DNA of 64,000 nucleotides from Climacium dendroides (Eukaryota; Streptophyta; Bryopsida; Hypnales; Climaciaceae): NCBI GenBank assembly GCA_950106755.1, contig OX467090.1, positions 7,998,001 to 8,062,000 of the forward strand, read 5' to 3'. The position numbers and the translations under genes are program-made. Below the pieces are notes generated by a model, which did no database searches, was not told the origin of the DNA, and saw only the letters and a list, made by a program, of their open reading frames with translations. The number at the start of each line of letters is the position of its first letter. Position 1 is the stretch's first letter. Of the stretch, positions 1 through 13,260 are shown piece by piece.

Positions 1-302
1 TTGTATTCATATTGATTTCGATCCAATGACACATGACATTTCTAATTTGAATTACTATTAATTACACTTCCTATGACTTATAAGCTACAAAATGGTCACT
101 TATCTTACAATTATGACAACATATTTGAGCATGATAAGCTTTATGCTTTGAAGTGACATTTGAATGATTGATGTTTATTTCAATCAAATGGTACATGCAT
201 GTCTTGTCATACTTTAGTCCCTAATTTGTATATTTAAATTAATACTTTCAAAAGTTAAACTATGACCCACATGACATGTCATATGCCACATTGGATTAGG
301 GC
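1..302. other. AT-rich intergenic sequence
   Basis: I see no gene or RNA here. The last ten bases (293-302, GGATTAGGGC) are the left target-site duplication of the adjacent MITE. Confidence 0.6.
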
Positions 303-858
303 CCAGGGGTACACTTAATTCTACTACAACAAATTGTATGCAAACAAGTGGTTTTTAATAAATTATAATTTTAACTTCAAATTTTGAGCATTGTTTACCA
401 ATGACTATAGGATTCTACTCTCAAAATTTCAAACTCAAATAAGACATGGAATGATTTCTAAAAGAGGTTAAAAATGCACTAAAATGACATGTTTTTTTAA
501 CTCATATTTTTAGAGAACACATTTAGATAACCATTGCATCAATATTCAACTCAAAATGAGCTTTCAATAGAGAGTTATTTTTAGAAATTTTTTGTTCATT
601 TTTTAAATAATTTTTTCTTATATAATATAGAGGTATGAAAGTTATTTTTTAGTTCTATAGTATATCTTTTTACTTCAAAAATTTATAACTAATTATTATT
701 AACAAATAAAAATATCAATAATTCAAAACATAAACTTTCAAAGTAGAAAAATCTATTTATATTTTTTTATTTAATTTTATTTAAAATTCAAAAAGTATAT
801 AGGGGATCCAAAGTTTTGTTTGCATGCTAACATCAAAACAAGGGGAATGCACCCCCCA
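303..858 (+). mobile_element. Mutator-type MITE, copy 1 (non-autonomous)
   Basis: This ~556 bp element has no coding capacity and is similar over its whole length to 9739-10300 and 37664-38220, and in inverted orientation to about 59290-59800. It is flanked by a perfect 10-bp repeat, GGATTAGGGC, at 293-302 and 859-868. The ends are short inverted repeats around GGGGTACAC (left) and TGCACCCCCC (right). Target duplications of about 9 bp in three copies are typical of Mutator-like elements, so I infer that superfamily. The TIRs are short for a classical MULE. Confidence 0.75.
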
Positions 859-868
859 GGATTAGGGC

Positions 869-3800
869 AAAGATTTGCCCCCTTGGTTAAACACTTCAAT
901 GGAGTTTGAAATTTTGACCTTCTAACTTTTTTATTCCTCCCCTAGCCTTAGTGTTAATGAGTCAATTAGATGATGAATGTTTTCAAGTGCATGCTACTAG
1001 ATATAATTTCACCTAGTCTTAAGAGTAGTATTATTAGTCACTCTTACATAAAATTTCATTGTGTTCCTACATTGTACTCAAATAATTGTTGAGTCTAGCT
1101 AGAATCTAAGGTGGCAATGTGTAAAAACATAAGAATTGCACTAATTTTTAGGATGATCATGAATAATTTATTAGGTTTGTCAAAGCAATTAAATTATTGC
1201 AAATTGAAGATTATGTTGATTGAAAGTAATATTATGTAATGTCAACATTTTGTAATGGCCATTACAAATTCATCTATTGCATGAATAGTTGTATTTTTCA
1301 ATAAAGTCATAATCTATATTTGTTCTTGTCACTCCAACTCCTCTTGCACTTCAGAGCAATCTAAATTCTCAAACACCTTGTTGTTAATTTCCTTTGAAAA
1401 CTTGTTCTTACTTCATGCAAAACCCTCCAAATTTTGGACTTTTTATTTTTCAATTTGGTGTGTAGAACTAATCCCATTTTTTCACTGCTTCTGCATTTGT
1501 GAACACATTTCAAACTTTTTGCACCAACAACTATTAGAATGAACATAAGTTACATTGTGACTTAAAATAGGATTAATAAAATCATTTTGGCCTCCTCTTT
1601 GTAGTGTGTGATTGTTCTTGTTGGGATTACTAGGCAATTGCATTTTTTAATACAACTATCACTTAAGAAAAGCATAATTGGGTACTTGATCAGATCTATC
1701 AACTTTGTTCCTATATTTGTTCCCATCTACAAGGTAAACCTACTTATAACAAGCAAAATGAGTGGTTTCTTCAGTTGCCATTAGCAAAAAATTTAGATTT
1801 TTTTTAAATACAAAGACAAATGTAAGAAAGGAAGGAGGCAATTGAAAATTTATTTTTTGGACAAAGTATGAATTTGTTATGAATTTTTGAAGTAAGTTGC
1901 CTCATTGGTCTAAAAGAGTCTCTAAACGACCTCCAATTAGCAAAAAGTGTTTCCATAATGGTCATCTTACCACCTAAAATAATTACCACATTTTCTAACA
2001 TGGCTACAAACATTGATCTGCAAGGAAAAAATGGACCCATCCAAAATTTGTAGCCATTGATTAATTTTTTTGGAAAAACAACAATTTTAAATAGACATTG
2101 TTGATTTTTTTTGAAAATATTTGAACCCCCCTCCCTATATTCCAAAAAGTGATAAGTATTTTCAGTAGTAAGTTTGTTGAACTTGGACCAACCACTTTTT
2201 TTGTAAAATAGAAAATCTTATTGAAATTGGGTGGCATTTTACGTTTTGACCCCTAAAGGAATAGATCTATCGCAAAATAGTCAAAACACCATGTCCAAGC
2301 CAAATTTTTCCTATTAAATTGTTTTCAAATATCAATCTAATATTTTTATTATGTGGCACTATGAAGTGTCGATCATTACAAAAATTTCCACTTTGTTTCA
2401 TGGAAAATTGTTGTAGTTATAATTTTTTGTGACTAAAAGTGAAAATAAGTTTGTAAATATATCAAAAATATTTCAATTAATTTGAAATTATTTCAAGATG
2501 TACAAATAGCAATGGAAATTAGTATGAAAATTTCTCAATTTGTTGTTTTATTTTTTACACCCAAAACACTTCTAGCAATGACCCTAAAGTCAAATCTTGC
2601 TATCAAGTTAAATTTATCCTATTATATAATTGATATGTAGAATCTTGATATTTTTCACATGTGAAAGAGTGAATTTCGATCAATATAATATCTTTTGTTT
2701 GCTAATGCCAAGTGCAAACAAACCATTAGCAATATAACCAACTCAGTCATTGAATGCTTCATGTTTTTTGTATAAAGTTTTCTGAATTAATTAAGTGAAG
2801 ATGGGAATCAAACCAAAACTTCAAAAAATGAAGATCTCCCCCCCCTAAACTCTCGTCAAACCAAAATTTACTTTTCCTCAAAAGTTTGATGTACCTACAT
2901 TCCCCCCAAACTACACTTTCTTAGGGCATCCTCAATGCACAACTTCAACGCACGCCCTGATAAATTGCTAAATTAGAACTTGAATTTTTAAAATTTTAAA
3001 ATTTTAAATATTTTTTAGAAGCACGTCCAATGATTAAAAAAAAATTTAACCCCTTAAGGATGTTGCTATTTTCTATACGCTCTCCCCTGTTGCATACAGA
3101 AGGGAAAATTGAGTAGCACATGAATCCCATTCAAGCTGCACATTTCAAACCAAGTCATAGACATACAATGAGTCAACTGAGGTTTTTTTGGAGAATTTTT
3201 GAGTGTTTGGAGAGGATCAAATAAACTCAATGTATGGACAACATATGCCAGCTCTTTTGGAGGGCAACACCCTTTGTGAGTTAAGGTACAATTTAGGAGG
3301 AGTGCATTGAGGAGAGAATGGAGGTTGTACACAGGAAATGCAGTTCGGAGATAGTACTGTAAATGCTCAATGCAAGTGAAGTGAATGGATTTGTACTGCC
3401 CAAAGCACAGTCACATGAATATGAACTCAGTCCTATTGTGAAATCATGATAATCATGAGTGTTGGCTCAAGGAAGACCCAAGACTAAGCCATCATGATTG
3501 TCACCCAAGAGTTTGTTGCAGTAAGTAGTAGTTTAGATGTCATCTCCAATCTTCTAAAAATTGGTCCCTTCTATGGCAGGATTGTGGGTAGAATATTCTG
3601 TTGTAGACCTATTTTATTGACTTCTCTCGTCACAAAGCAATTGGTATGGAGAATTTTAGAGTGTCCCCAACAATGACATTTGTTACCTTGTAAATGGTGA
3701 CTTATTTGATGTTATTTGATTCTTGTGAATGGTGGCTTGTTCTCACTCTTCTCCCTATTTTTTTTTAGATCATCGTGTTTTGATTCTTGTAAATGTGAAT

Positions 3801-5858
3801 GTTGTGGGCATGTTGTACTAACCAGCCTCCTAAAAATGCATTGACCCTCTTCTGAATTGGTGCATTTTCAGAAGGTTGAATCCCTAGCCCTAAGTTAGTA
3901 GGGGCAATGCCAAGTTCAAATTCTACCAGGGATAATACTCATGAACCCATTTTAAGCAAAACAAAGCCACTTCAAGAATAAAGAAGAAAACCCCAAAAAA
4001 TTACAACTTGATAAATTTTGACTTTCAAGGATAATTTCCGATTGGAATTGGACAATGGTGGCAATGCTACCGGGAGAAAAAATATATCTTAGGAAATTTA
4101 CCAGCCAATTTTGGAACCTCCCGGCACACTTCCGACCAATTTTTTGAATAACCAGGGGGACGAAAGTTGAACAGAAATTGACTGTTAGGCCCACATAACT
4201 CCTTGGACACTAGTCCCCAATAGGTCTATTAAGGTAGGAGGCTCAAACTTTGCTTGAGCATTTTGAACCGCCCCTACAATATACCCAAAAGAAGCAACCA
4301 TACTTGGGTTGGTGAAAACCAATCCCCTACCACTTGAAAATTTTGAGAACTGTTGATTTGTTTTTTACGAAAAATCTTCCCCTTCCCCCTCCCCCATACC
4401 ATTGATCTTAAAAAATACTATGGATATATATATGAATATGATATAGATACAACTATGGATATAAGCACAACATAGATATGATACAAATACGATACAAGAT
4501 ACAACATGGGTAAAAAATACAAGATACAAGATACGGGAGGGATATCTCATATTGAATGCCACCCCACCCTACTTGAAAACTACAAAGGAGTGGGATGGGT
4601 GGTACTACAAAAATTTAATTTAATTTAATATTTCTTGAAGCTTATTGGGGGTATAAAAATTTTGATTTAATTTTTTTTATGAGCTCATTGTGATAGTTTA
4701 TCGCAATGAATTCAAAAGATGTAGTAATTGCTTCATAAGGCCTCATAAATGGCATTGGAATGGATTGAAGGTGGTTCTTAAATTGATCTCCATAGTCATT
4801 GAAAAAATTAAGAAATATATTATTCATTATTATAAGAGCCAATCATTCTCCTTGCTTTTCCCATTTCTCTTTAAAAGTTGCAATAAACACTTTATGAAAG
4901 ACCTAGGATCATAAATAGGGACTTATAACACTTCTCGCTTGAAAATTCATAACTAAATCAAAAATACTCCAAAAAATATGAAACAACTTGGGTTAGATGC
5001 CAATTCCTCTTGTCTTTCAAGGAAAATTTACTGAAAAATATTTTGAGAAGTTTCACCCGCCCAAAATTCAGTTCCAATGCTTAGATGGTTGACTTATGGA
5101 ACCACTACCTTACTGAACAAATCCATTGGTGTTGTGGAGGAGATGGGTTGGTGGGGGCGATTAATATCATTAGGGGAGATTTGAGGCTTCTGACAGACTG
5201 TTTTGGGTTTGTTTACTTTGCTGTGAACCACTCACTACAATGGTGGTAGACTATTAAGTAATAATAAAACTTAAAAACTTAAAAAATTTATTTAAAAAAT
5301 AATCAAATATTATTATCTAACGTGGTCATTTCTATTGATTTTGTGTTGTTTTCAAATTCCCCACAGTTTAGGAACTCACGATCTTTTAGAGGTCTCAAAG
5401 ATCTTCTCATATGTGCTCCAATTGAATTTTTACAATTGCTTCCACTTTCATGGCCTCTCGAATTTCATGCTCTTGGTTTGGCAATTTGCAAAATTTTACT
5501 TACCTTGCAAGAAAACATACTAAGCCAAAGATTTTGGCCTATGGCCATGAAGACCATGGTATACTCATAAAATTGCCTCTCCTACACCTACCTCAAAATA
5601 ACTGAAATTGCCTAATTGTAGAGTTGAAGAAGGTGTATAGGCATTGGGACTTTAGAAATCAAATGGCACCATCATTAGAAAAGACCCTCTTTTTGAGTCC
5701 TCTTTTCAAGCAAATGCGGTGGTGCACAATTGGCTTACATTGGTGTTGCTCTCAGTGTTGCTTTAAGAGTATGTTACCATGAAATCCTTGTCCTCAAAAA
5801 TATTTTGTAGGGACAAGGGCATTCACATGTGCTATTTTAATTTTCTAATCGATCATTT
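869..5858. other. Intergenic, no recognisable gene
   Basis: This stretch is AT-rich with only short open frames (up to 113 codons) that lack domains and plant-like codon use. Sequence near 1855-1935 is a diverged relative of the dispersed repeat at 33380-33800 (shared phrase around ACAAAGTATGAATTTG and AAAAGAGTCT). A TTAACCCCTTAAGG motif near 3047 resembles the ends of the TTAA-bounded elements described below, but I could not pair it. Confidence 0.5.
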
Positions 5859-5989
5859 CACTACTAAAAAATTTAGTTTTTCTGTTGTTTTGGTCGCGTT
5901 GATCCAGTCAAAATCTCAATAGATTTCTGTCAGATTTTGACCGAATCAACGCGACCAAAACAATAGAAAAACTAAATTTTCTAGTAGTG
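5859..5989. mobile_element. CACTA-like foldback MITE
   Basis: This 131 bp element is an almost complete inverted repeat. It starts CACTACTAAAAAATTTAG and ends with the near-perfect complement CTAAATTTTCTAGTAGTG, with arms of roughly 55-60 bp around a short loop. TTT flanks both sides (5856-5858 and 5990-5992), as expected for the 3-bp duplication of CACTA (EnSpm) elements. It has no coding capacity and could fold into a hairpin if transcribed. Confidence 0.75.
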
Positions 5990-6595
5990 TTTTCCTAGTA
6001 TCTCCCCTTCATGGCCCACCCACTATTTCCCCATGATTGTGTTAACAAGTTATGAGGGAAGATATAAGTAAAAATGATGAAGGTAGGACTCATGTGGGGT
6101 GACACTCTAAGTACTATTCAATGATATTGCAAGTGGCATGATATCATGAGAGAGAAATATTTCAACTTCTTTTAGAGGTTGATCTAAATTAATAAGTTAA
6201 TTGCACCTAATTATGGCATGTTTGCAATACCGACATGTACAATACAAACTCTTCCCTAAAATGCACAACTTCCATTCATAAGAGCCTCACTTTGATGTTG
6301 GATACTCTAACACCTATTTTCAACACTTTGAAAAACCATGATATATTTATATTGTGCCCAAATAATTAATGTGTGCAAAGAGAATTATAACCCCCCTTTG
6401 ACTCCAAAAAAGGTCCAATAAAAACTTACATAATCCAATAATAAAAACCATGCTCACATGATACTTATTCAAATGATGATTTTTAAAGAAAAAAATTGGC
6501 ACAAAAGAATTTTTTTTATCCCAATGCAAAAAGTAACTCCCAAACAACATACCAAGTAAGGTAAAACAACCCATTGCAATCACCTAGGAAATAAC

Positions 6596-7010
6596 CCATT
6601 GGGAAGTGTGTTTTTTAGTATGTAAGATATGGGCCACAATGCATGTCTTACATAACAGTAATGGAGTGAACAGTGACTTCATTAGGAACTTCTAACTTTT
6701 CAGTGTGAAATTCATTGTAAAAATTGACTTTTGAGGCCTTTCATGATAGAAAATATTGTGACTACATTAGGTAGTAAGATGAGCATTATGGATTCAAATT
6801 TTGTTGGTTATGGGGTAGTCTATAAACTCTTTTAAACCATGATGCACTGAACACTTTAAAAATTCCTAATAAATTCATACTTTGTCAAAAAAATATAATT
6901 TCAATTGCACTTGTTGTTTCTCACACTTGTACTCATGTGGGAGAAAAATTGAAAAATTTCAGCAACAAGATGATGTCAAACTTCTCATTCTGACCACAAT
7001 GAGCTCTTTC
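6596..7010 (-). repeat. Dispersed repeat R2, inverted copy
   Basis: This segment is the reverse complement of 33380-33800 and of 55085-55511. Shared landmarks are the TAAGACATGCATTG-like stretch, the block with GTGAGAAACAACAAG, and the end CATTCTGACCACAATG. I found no terminal inverted repeats or target duplication, so the element class is unknown. Confidence 0.6.
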
Positions 7011-7439
7011 TTGAGTGTCAACACCACACCCACTCAAAGATTTGGACAATTTTTGGTGCAAAAACCTTTGCCTATTCCATCAAGGTCCTTTTGAAAGTCA
7101 CCAAAGCACAGAGGACAGTGATGACTATCCTTGCCTATCATTACCTTCCCACACTTAAACTCTTTGCCATAATGTATGTGATCATGTAAGTTACTGTACA
7201 ATAATGATAAGCTCAACATGCTGTGAAAGTGAGTGTCCTTGCAGTTTGATGTGAAATCTTAGAAAATAATTATAATTGAAAACCACTCTGTTTTTATATT
7301 GACAAATTGTCAATCATTTCTGATAAATGCACAAGAATTTTGCAAAAAAGTAAAGAGAAACAAGGCAAACACTGGCAAAAGTGAATGGTGATCTGAATTG
7401 CAAACACACATCAAGATGCAATTTGTACAAATTAGGGTT

Positions 7440-8290
7440 GCAGCTGCATCTTAAAATCAGCCAAACCTCAGCATGCAGAATCCAAAGTCTAATGGAGAAT
7501 CGGTGATGCTTGACAAAGGCCTTCTAATTGAGGAGGTTGTGCATCCCATACTGTTACCAACTTCATGAGACATAACATTCTTTTTAGCTGAATCTATCAA
7601 ACATTGGAAAGAAGTGAGCGTATATTATTTATCTATCTGCAATAAAAGAATATTGAAGATGATTAGAAAGAATTAGAATTGAAAAAAAATTGAGGGTGCG
7701 TTAGGTGGCTATAAAATGATCTGGACTTCCTAAAATGTTGTAGTCTGAAATGATTCTACCATGTTCTGGACAGTGGGTATAAATTAACTTGAAGATGTTT
7801 TGCAAAATGCTGGCAATGTCCATCTTGTGTGAAGATCTTCACAAATGCTATGTATTTGGTACCATTGCTCAAACCATGCACCCTACTTTTTAGGGGGGGT
7901 TTCAGAAGTTTTGTAGCAGTGAAGATGCTGTTAAGAGTTGTGTTTTGATGTAGGATGTACACAAAGCCCTGCAACATAACCCAGAAATGGACTTGCCAAC
8001 GGGCAAGATGGCTGTGCATAAATTGGTGGAGCCAGTGTCCAAAGTCCAGCAAGCTGCAGCCAAGAATCAAGTTCACTTCTCAACCCTTTTGTGAAACCCT
8101 AATTCTTAAATTATTTTTGTTGCTGCCTGTTTCTGTGAAAACAAATTTCTCCAGGGTTGACTTGGGGTACGAGCTTCTGTTTAGATGAAACAAGATGCTG
8201 AATCCATGCAAGAAAAACTCCAAAGGATGCAAGAGATTTCAGAAGTACGTCACCAATTTCACAGACAAAAAGAGAAATACTTTAAGCGGT
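7440..8290 (+). other. Gene-like fragments, product not recognised
   Basis: Three short open stretches on the plus strand are less AT-rich than their surroundings and lie beside plausible splice signals. About 7480-7551 reads as a peptide ending PILLPTS. About 7958-8085, after GATGTAG, gives a hydrophilic stretch containing KMAVHKLVEPVSKVQQAAAK. About 8185-8282, after CTGTTTAG, gives a Glu/Lys/Gln-rich, coiled-coil-like stretch containing MQEKLQRMQEISEVRHQFH. Stop codons separate them and no family is recognisable. They may be exons of an unknown gene or the remains of one. Confidence 0.2.
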
Positions 8291-9730
8291 TTAACTGACT
8301 TTGACATAGTGAGAATAAAAACCTAATGAATCTAAAACTATCCAACAAACTTGTGACCTTAATTAAATCTTTGGGTGTTTTGAAATGGGTTGAAAACCCT
8401 GGGAGTTGTTCTTTGCCCCTTGCAATGGAATTTCGTTTCATTTGTTTAAAAATACAAAAAAACAGAAGTTGAAGGAGAACTCCATTACTTTAATGCCTTT
8501 GTTGTAATCTAAGAGAACAGAAATGCTGATAAAATGAATCACGACTCATACAGTGATGCAAATTGACAAAGATTCTCATAATTATTAGGATACCCTTGGG
8601 AATTCAGAAGCCACATCTTACCGAATTAGCAGCACTGAATCAGGTTAAATTCAGTGACATTTCAAACAAAATGCATCACTTTCTGTAGTGTCTAAGCCTT
8701 CCAATTTGATGAGCTTCCACAGCCCTTTTACTAGTGGAAACATGGCCTGTGTAAACCCAAGTACTGTCCCAATCAGCTAATAAAACCAGTTATTCAATAT
8801 GCATGTTTGTCCTCCAAATTGGTATTAGTGAAATGTTTTTTTGAACAACACATATTGGTACATGTTTGAATATCTTTTTTTGTATAAATTTTTTGGACTT
8901 GAAATTTGGCACATATGTTATTAGCATAAAGAGGATCTTGTTAAAAAAATTTCGTGGAAAAATATTAATTTTTCAGCCCTCGGGAGGGCGTCAAAGTGGG
9001 TAGCACTGAACTTTTTTTTCACTGTGAATGCAAGAATTCATAATTGAGTTGGACCTGACTATACATACAATATAGATGGTGGTTTAAAAAACAACTTAAA
9101 AGAGACACAATCTTTCGAAATTGAAAACTCCATCATAGTTTTCCTCTTGGAAAGGGATTGTTGCAAATTTTGCGACAAGGTGTATAAAATGCTCATGTAA
9201 AACATTGAAGTAGTATCTTCCACGTAAATTAAAGCATTACTAACAGTATTCTAATAAAATTCTATAAGGGACTTTGTGGCAATATTTGCAATTGCAATAT
9301 TTTTCCTCAACCAGGGATCACAAAAAGAAAGACCATTTATCCAATGTGAAAAATTATGTCAATGCTTACATATACCTCATTCAATGCTCAAAGAAGGCCT
9401 TCTTCGTGGAGATGGCCCCCTCTTCATGCTTTGCCTCCCTTGTTGGACCTTTTTTTTCTTGGAATTCTATCTTTGGAGGGCATTTCCATACACTTCATTA
9501 AAAATCACATACCTCCTCCATTGCTTGCATACCTCCCCATTGCTTGCATACCTCCTCCATTGCTCATCTACCTTAACCATTGTTCATTTGCCTCATGCAT
9601 TGCTTGTCTTTCTCATCTATTTCTTGTCTTCTACAGTCAGTGGAGCTAGAATGTTGCAGTTGTAGTACATAGCTCAAACACAAGCTCTGAAATTGATGAT
9701 AGCACAGCTTGTTACCCAACTTCCATGGAA
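8291..9730. other. Intergenic with a short degenerate repeat
   Basis: I see no convincing gene. About 9505-9610 is a degenerate ~17-20 bp tandem repeat built on CTCCATTGCTTGCATAC. It keeps several overlapping plus-strand frames open (longest 129 codons), which explains those frames without invoking a gene. Confidence 0.5.
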
Positions 9731-9738
9731 ATTGAAAG

Positions 9739-10300
9739 CATGGGGATGCACTTAGTCCTACTACAATAAACCATGTGTGAACAAGTGGTTTCTATTAAAC
9801 TATAATTTTAACTTCAAATTTTAAACATTGTTTACTAATAACTTGAGGATTCTACTCCCCAAATTTCAAACTCAAATAAAATATGAAATGATTTCTAGAG
9901 GAGGTTAAAAATGCACTAAAATAACATGTTTTTTTAGCTCAAATATTTTTAGAGAACACATTTAGATGACCATTGCATCAATATTCAACTCAAAATGAGC
10001 TTTGAATAGAGAGTTATTTTTAGGAAATTTTTATTCATTTTTTAAACAATTTTTTCTTATATAATATAAGGATGTGAAAGTTATTTTTCAGTTCTACAGT
10101 GTATCTTTTTACTTCAATTTTTTTTAACTAATTATTATTAACAAATAAAAATATCAATAATTCAAAACATAAGCTTTCAAAGTAGGAAAATCTATTCATA
10201 TTTTTCTCATTTAATTTTATTTAAAATTCAAAAAATTATATAGGGGTCCAAAGTTTTGTTTACACGCTAACATCAAAAAAAGGGAGAGTGCACCCCCGAG
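9739..10300 (+). mobile_element. Mutator-type MITE, copy 2
   Basis: This ~562 bp copy is collinear with 303-858. The target duplication ATTGAAAG is at 9731-9738 and 10301-10308. The terminal inverted repeats are clearest in this copy: CATGGGGATGCAC at the left, and the complement of CTCGGGGGTGCAC at the right. It has no coding capacity. Confidence 0.8.
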
Positions 10301-10308
10301 ATTGAAAG

Positions 10309-11742
10309 GGAAACTCAAGAGAAGAGCCCGTGCAAGACAAAAGAGACTTGCAAGCAAACAAGTAGTAGACATGGATAGCACAAGTAGCGATGAGAGCTCT
10401 AGCATTCCACCAAGGCACAAGATTTATTGGAAGACTCCCCCAAAGAACAAAACATACTTAATTATGCTACAATAAATTGTTTAAGAGAATTCATCACCAA
10501 ATGTTGTTGACCCTGGGTAAGGATTGTAAACCTATTTGAATGGGTGCAAGTATTCCAAAGATGAATGGAAATTTCCAATAGATAATAGAAATAACTTCAC
10601 TCTAAACCAACTTGTCTGAATTGTCCAAATTTTGCAAATAATGTCAATTGGGACAAATTGGAACAAAGAATGATGGTTTGGACATTGTTTTATAGAATTC
10701 TACTCTCCACTCAATATTTTGTGAAGACATTTTTGAGGTATGATCTTGAGTGGTGGCAAGGTAGGAGACCATATTTATGATACAATTGAGAAGCCTACCT
10801 TGTTTGTGACAATATGTATCAATAATAAATTCATAACAGATCTTCAAGATAAAGTTAACATTCATTGGTGTTTGATGTGAACCAATGCAAGAATGTTATT
10901 AACTTTAACCCCTAAAGGATCAAATGGTATTTTTTGGCAACATAGTGATTTGGGGCAGTTCACTACAAATGGAATTTTTATTTTTTTCATTGAAATTTTC
11001 ACACAACATGTGCCTAAGGAGTAGCTTTAAGGTCCAACAATTTTCAAAACTTTTGACTACATAGTTAAAAAGTTATTGTATGATATATAATTTTCAACAT
11101 TTGAAGGGTAGTTTAGGTAGAAAAAAAAACTTCCTTAAAACTTGCTTCTAAAAATGATAAAAATTTGAAATTGGTTTTCTAGAATTATATATAGGTGGAA
11201 ATCTTTGAATCATTCTATTCTGATTAATGAAATGAAAGTAATGAGGATTGAGGAGATTTAGTTGTAGGTAGTTTGTAGATAGTTATGGAATCTATACTCT
11301 AAAATAAACTTTGAAGTCCTTTATTTAACTCAATTTTTAATATTTTTGGAAAGAATTAAAAACATTAGGCATATATGGTTTATTACAACATTACAACCAT
11401 TGGAATAGCATTTTTCAATTTCATAAATAAATTGTTAACAATTTAGTATTTTGAATCATTTTCTACTTCTTTCTACTTTATATTTTTTTCCTGTATGTTG
11501 TACAATTCCAAATGATTTGAAATTTTTTAAGAACGTAGCCAACTTGCCTTGAAAAATGAATCCAAAGAGTGACCACCATTTTGGACATTTTTTTCATAGT
11601 GATCTGACCTTGTGAAGTGCAGCTGCCAGTTTTTTTGTAAGAACAAAAAAAAGATTTTTGTTACTTCAAACACTAATATCTTGCAATCTACATGGTGGAA
11701 ATTTTTGAAATTTTTTCCACATCTTTTGAAACCAAAGTAATA
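10309..11742. repeat. Intergenic with repeat R5 and a TTAA-type element end
   Basis: A TTAACCCCTAAAGG motif near 10908 matches the terminal sequence of the TTAA-bounded elements. About 11190-11595 (R5) is homologous to 30175-30401 plus 31269-31450. In the second copy a Helitron interrupts the homology, so positions about 11411-11430 here represent the unoccupied site. No gene is seen. Confidence 0.6.
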
Positions 11743-11764
11743 TCATACTACTAAAATCACAAGG

Positions 11765-11945
11765 TCTTTCGTAATATCACATTTTAACATTGTGTGATAT
11801 TACAGAGGTCTAATCCTTCTATAATATCACGCAATGTTAAGATGTGATATTACAGAGTTTCAACAGCCATTTCACCTCTGTAATATCACACAGTCTTAAA
11901 ATGTGATATTACAAAGGTACAGTGATATTACAGAGGTAGAGGTTT
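11765..11945. repeat. 5' subterminal palindrome block of the Helitron
   Basis: The block repeats AATATCACA and its complement TGTGATATT several times, for example the two arms around 11775-11807, 11822-11855 and 11880-11915, giving three or four potential hairpins in a row. The same block occurs at the 5' end of every related copy (about 21657-21750, 22530-22640, 23190-23340, 30620-30770). It could be a binding site for the transposase or a structural element; that role is inference. Confidence 0.6.
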
Positions 11946-12199
11946 CATATTTCTTGACTTCACACTTCATTTTACTTCTACAATTTTATGATTTGGTACA
12001 TTAGAATGTTCTCAATTCTAATGTTCTAAATGATTTGAAGCTTTTGCACTTTTGGATTCTACAACAAAGTATTTACAAAGTCTTTGCAATTTGACAAATT
12101 TGTATTTCAATTCTTCAATTTTGATCATCATTGTTTGTGAGTGAAGAAATTTATCAAGTGGTGGTGTTCTTGAGCTCAACAATACTTCCAAGGTATTTT

Positions 12200-13260
12200 C
12201 TTTACATTTGTTTTAAGCAAATTTGAATTCACATATAGAATGGTGATTTGAACATTGAGTTTCATTTGAACAATTTGAGTATAATTTGAGCTTCAATCTA
12301 ATCTAATTTCAAGAGATTGATGTAATTAGAGCCAAATTGGAGCATTCTTGGAGTAATTGGAGCATTCTTGAAGCAATTAGAACATTCTTGGAGCATTTTT
12401 GGAGCAATTTAACTTAATGTAAGTAATTTGAGCTTCATTTGCTTCATTTGAGTGTAATTTGAGCTTCAATTTAACTTAATTTCAAAAGATTGACGTACTT
12501 AAAGACAAATTGGAGCAATTGGAGCATTCATTAAGCAATTTGACCTAATTTGACTTAATGTGAGCAATTTGAGCTTCATTTGAACAAATTAAGTGTAATT
12601 TGAACTTCAATTTAACTTAATTTCAAGAGATTGATGTAATTAGAGACAAATTGGAGCAATTGGAGCATTCATTAAGCAATTTGACCTAATTTGAGCTTAA
12701 TGTAAGCAATTTGACCTAATTTGATTTAATGTGAGTAATTTGAGCTTCATTTGAACAAATTAAGTGTAATTTAAGAATTTTGATTCAAAATTCTCTAATT
12801 TGACCTAATTTTTGTAAAAAATGACCTAATTTGAGTTATTTTGATACAAAATTCTCTAATTTGTTTGACCTAATTTGACCTATCATTAGTGAAAATTGAC
12901 CTAATTTGATGTATTTTGATTCAAAATTGTCTAATTTGACCTAATTTGATGTATTTTGATGTAGAATTGTCTAATTTGACCTATCATTAGTGAAAATTGA
13001 CCTAATTTGACAAATTTTGATTCAAAATTGTTTCTTTTAACCTAATTTGATTTGAATTTAATGAAAATTGACATAATTTGATCTATTTCAATTCAAAATT
13101 GTCTAATTTGACCTGCTTTGATTCAAAATTGTTTATTTTAATCTAATTTGACCTACTTTGAATGAAAATTGACATAATTTGGTTTATTTGAATTCAAAAT
13201 TGTCTAATTTGACCTAATTAGATTTAAATTTTGCAATTGGTTCTAATTAGAATTTTAAAA
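12200..13260. repeat. Degenerate AT-rich repeats in the Helitron leader
   Basis: The first half (about 12410-12780) repeats a ~140 bp unit containing ATTGGAGCATTCATTAAGCA and GAGCAATTTGAGCTTC. The second half (about 12780-13230) is a shorter unit around TTGACCTAATTTGA and TTTTGATTCAAAATTG. The non-autonomous relatives lack this block. No open frame spans it. Confidence 0.6.

Noticed and set aside
9274..9665. Three overlapping plus-strand frames of 75-129 codons
   Set aside because: Low-complexity CCTCCATTGCTTGCATA repeats keep them all open; composition is not protein-like.
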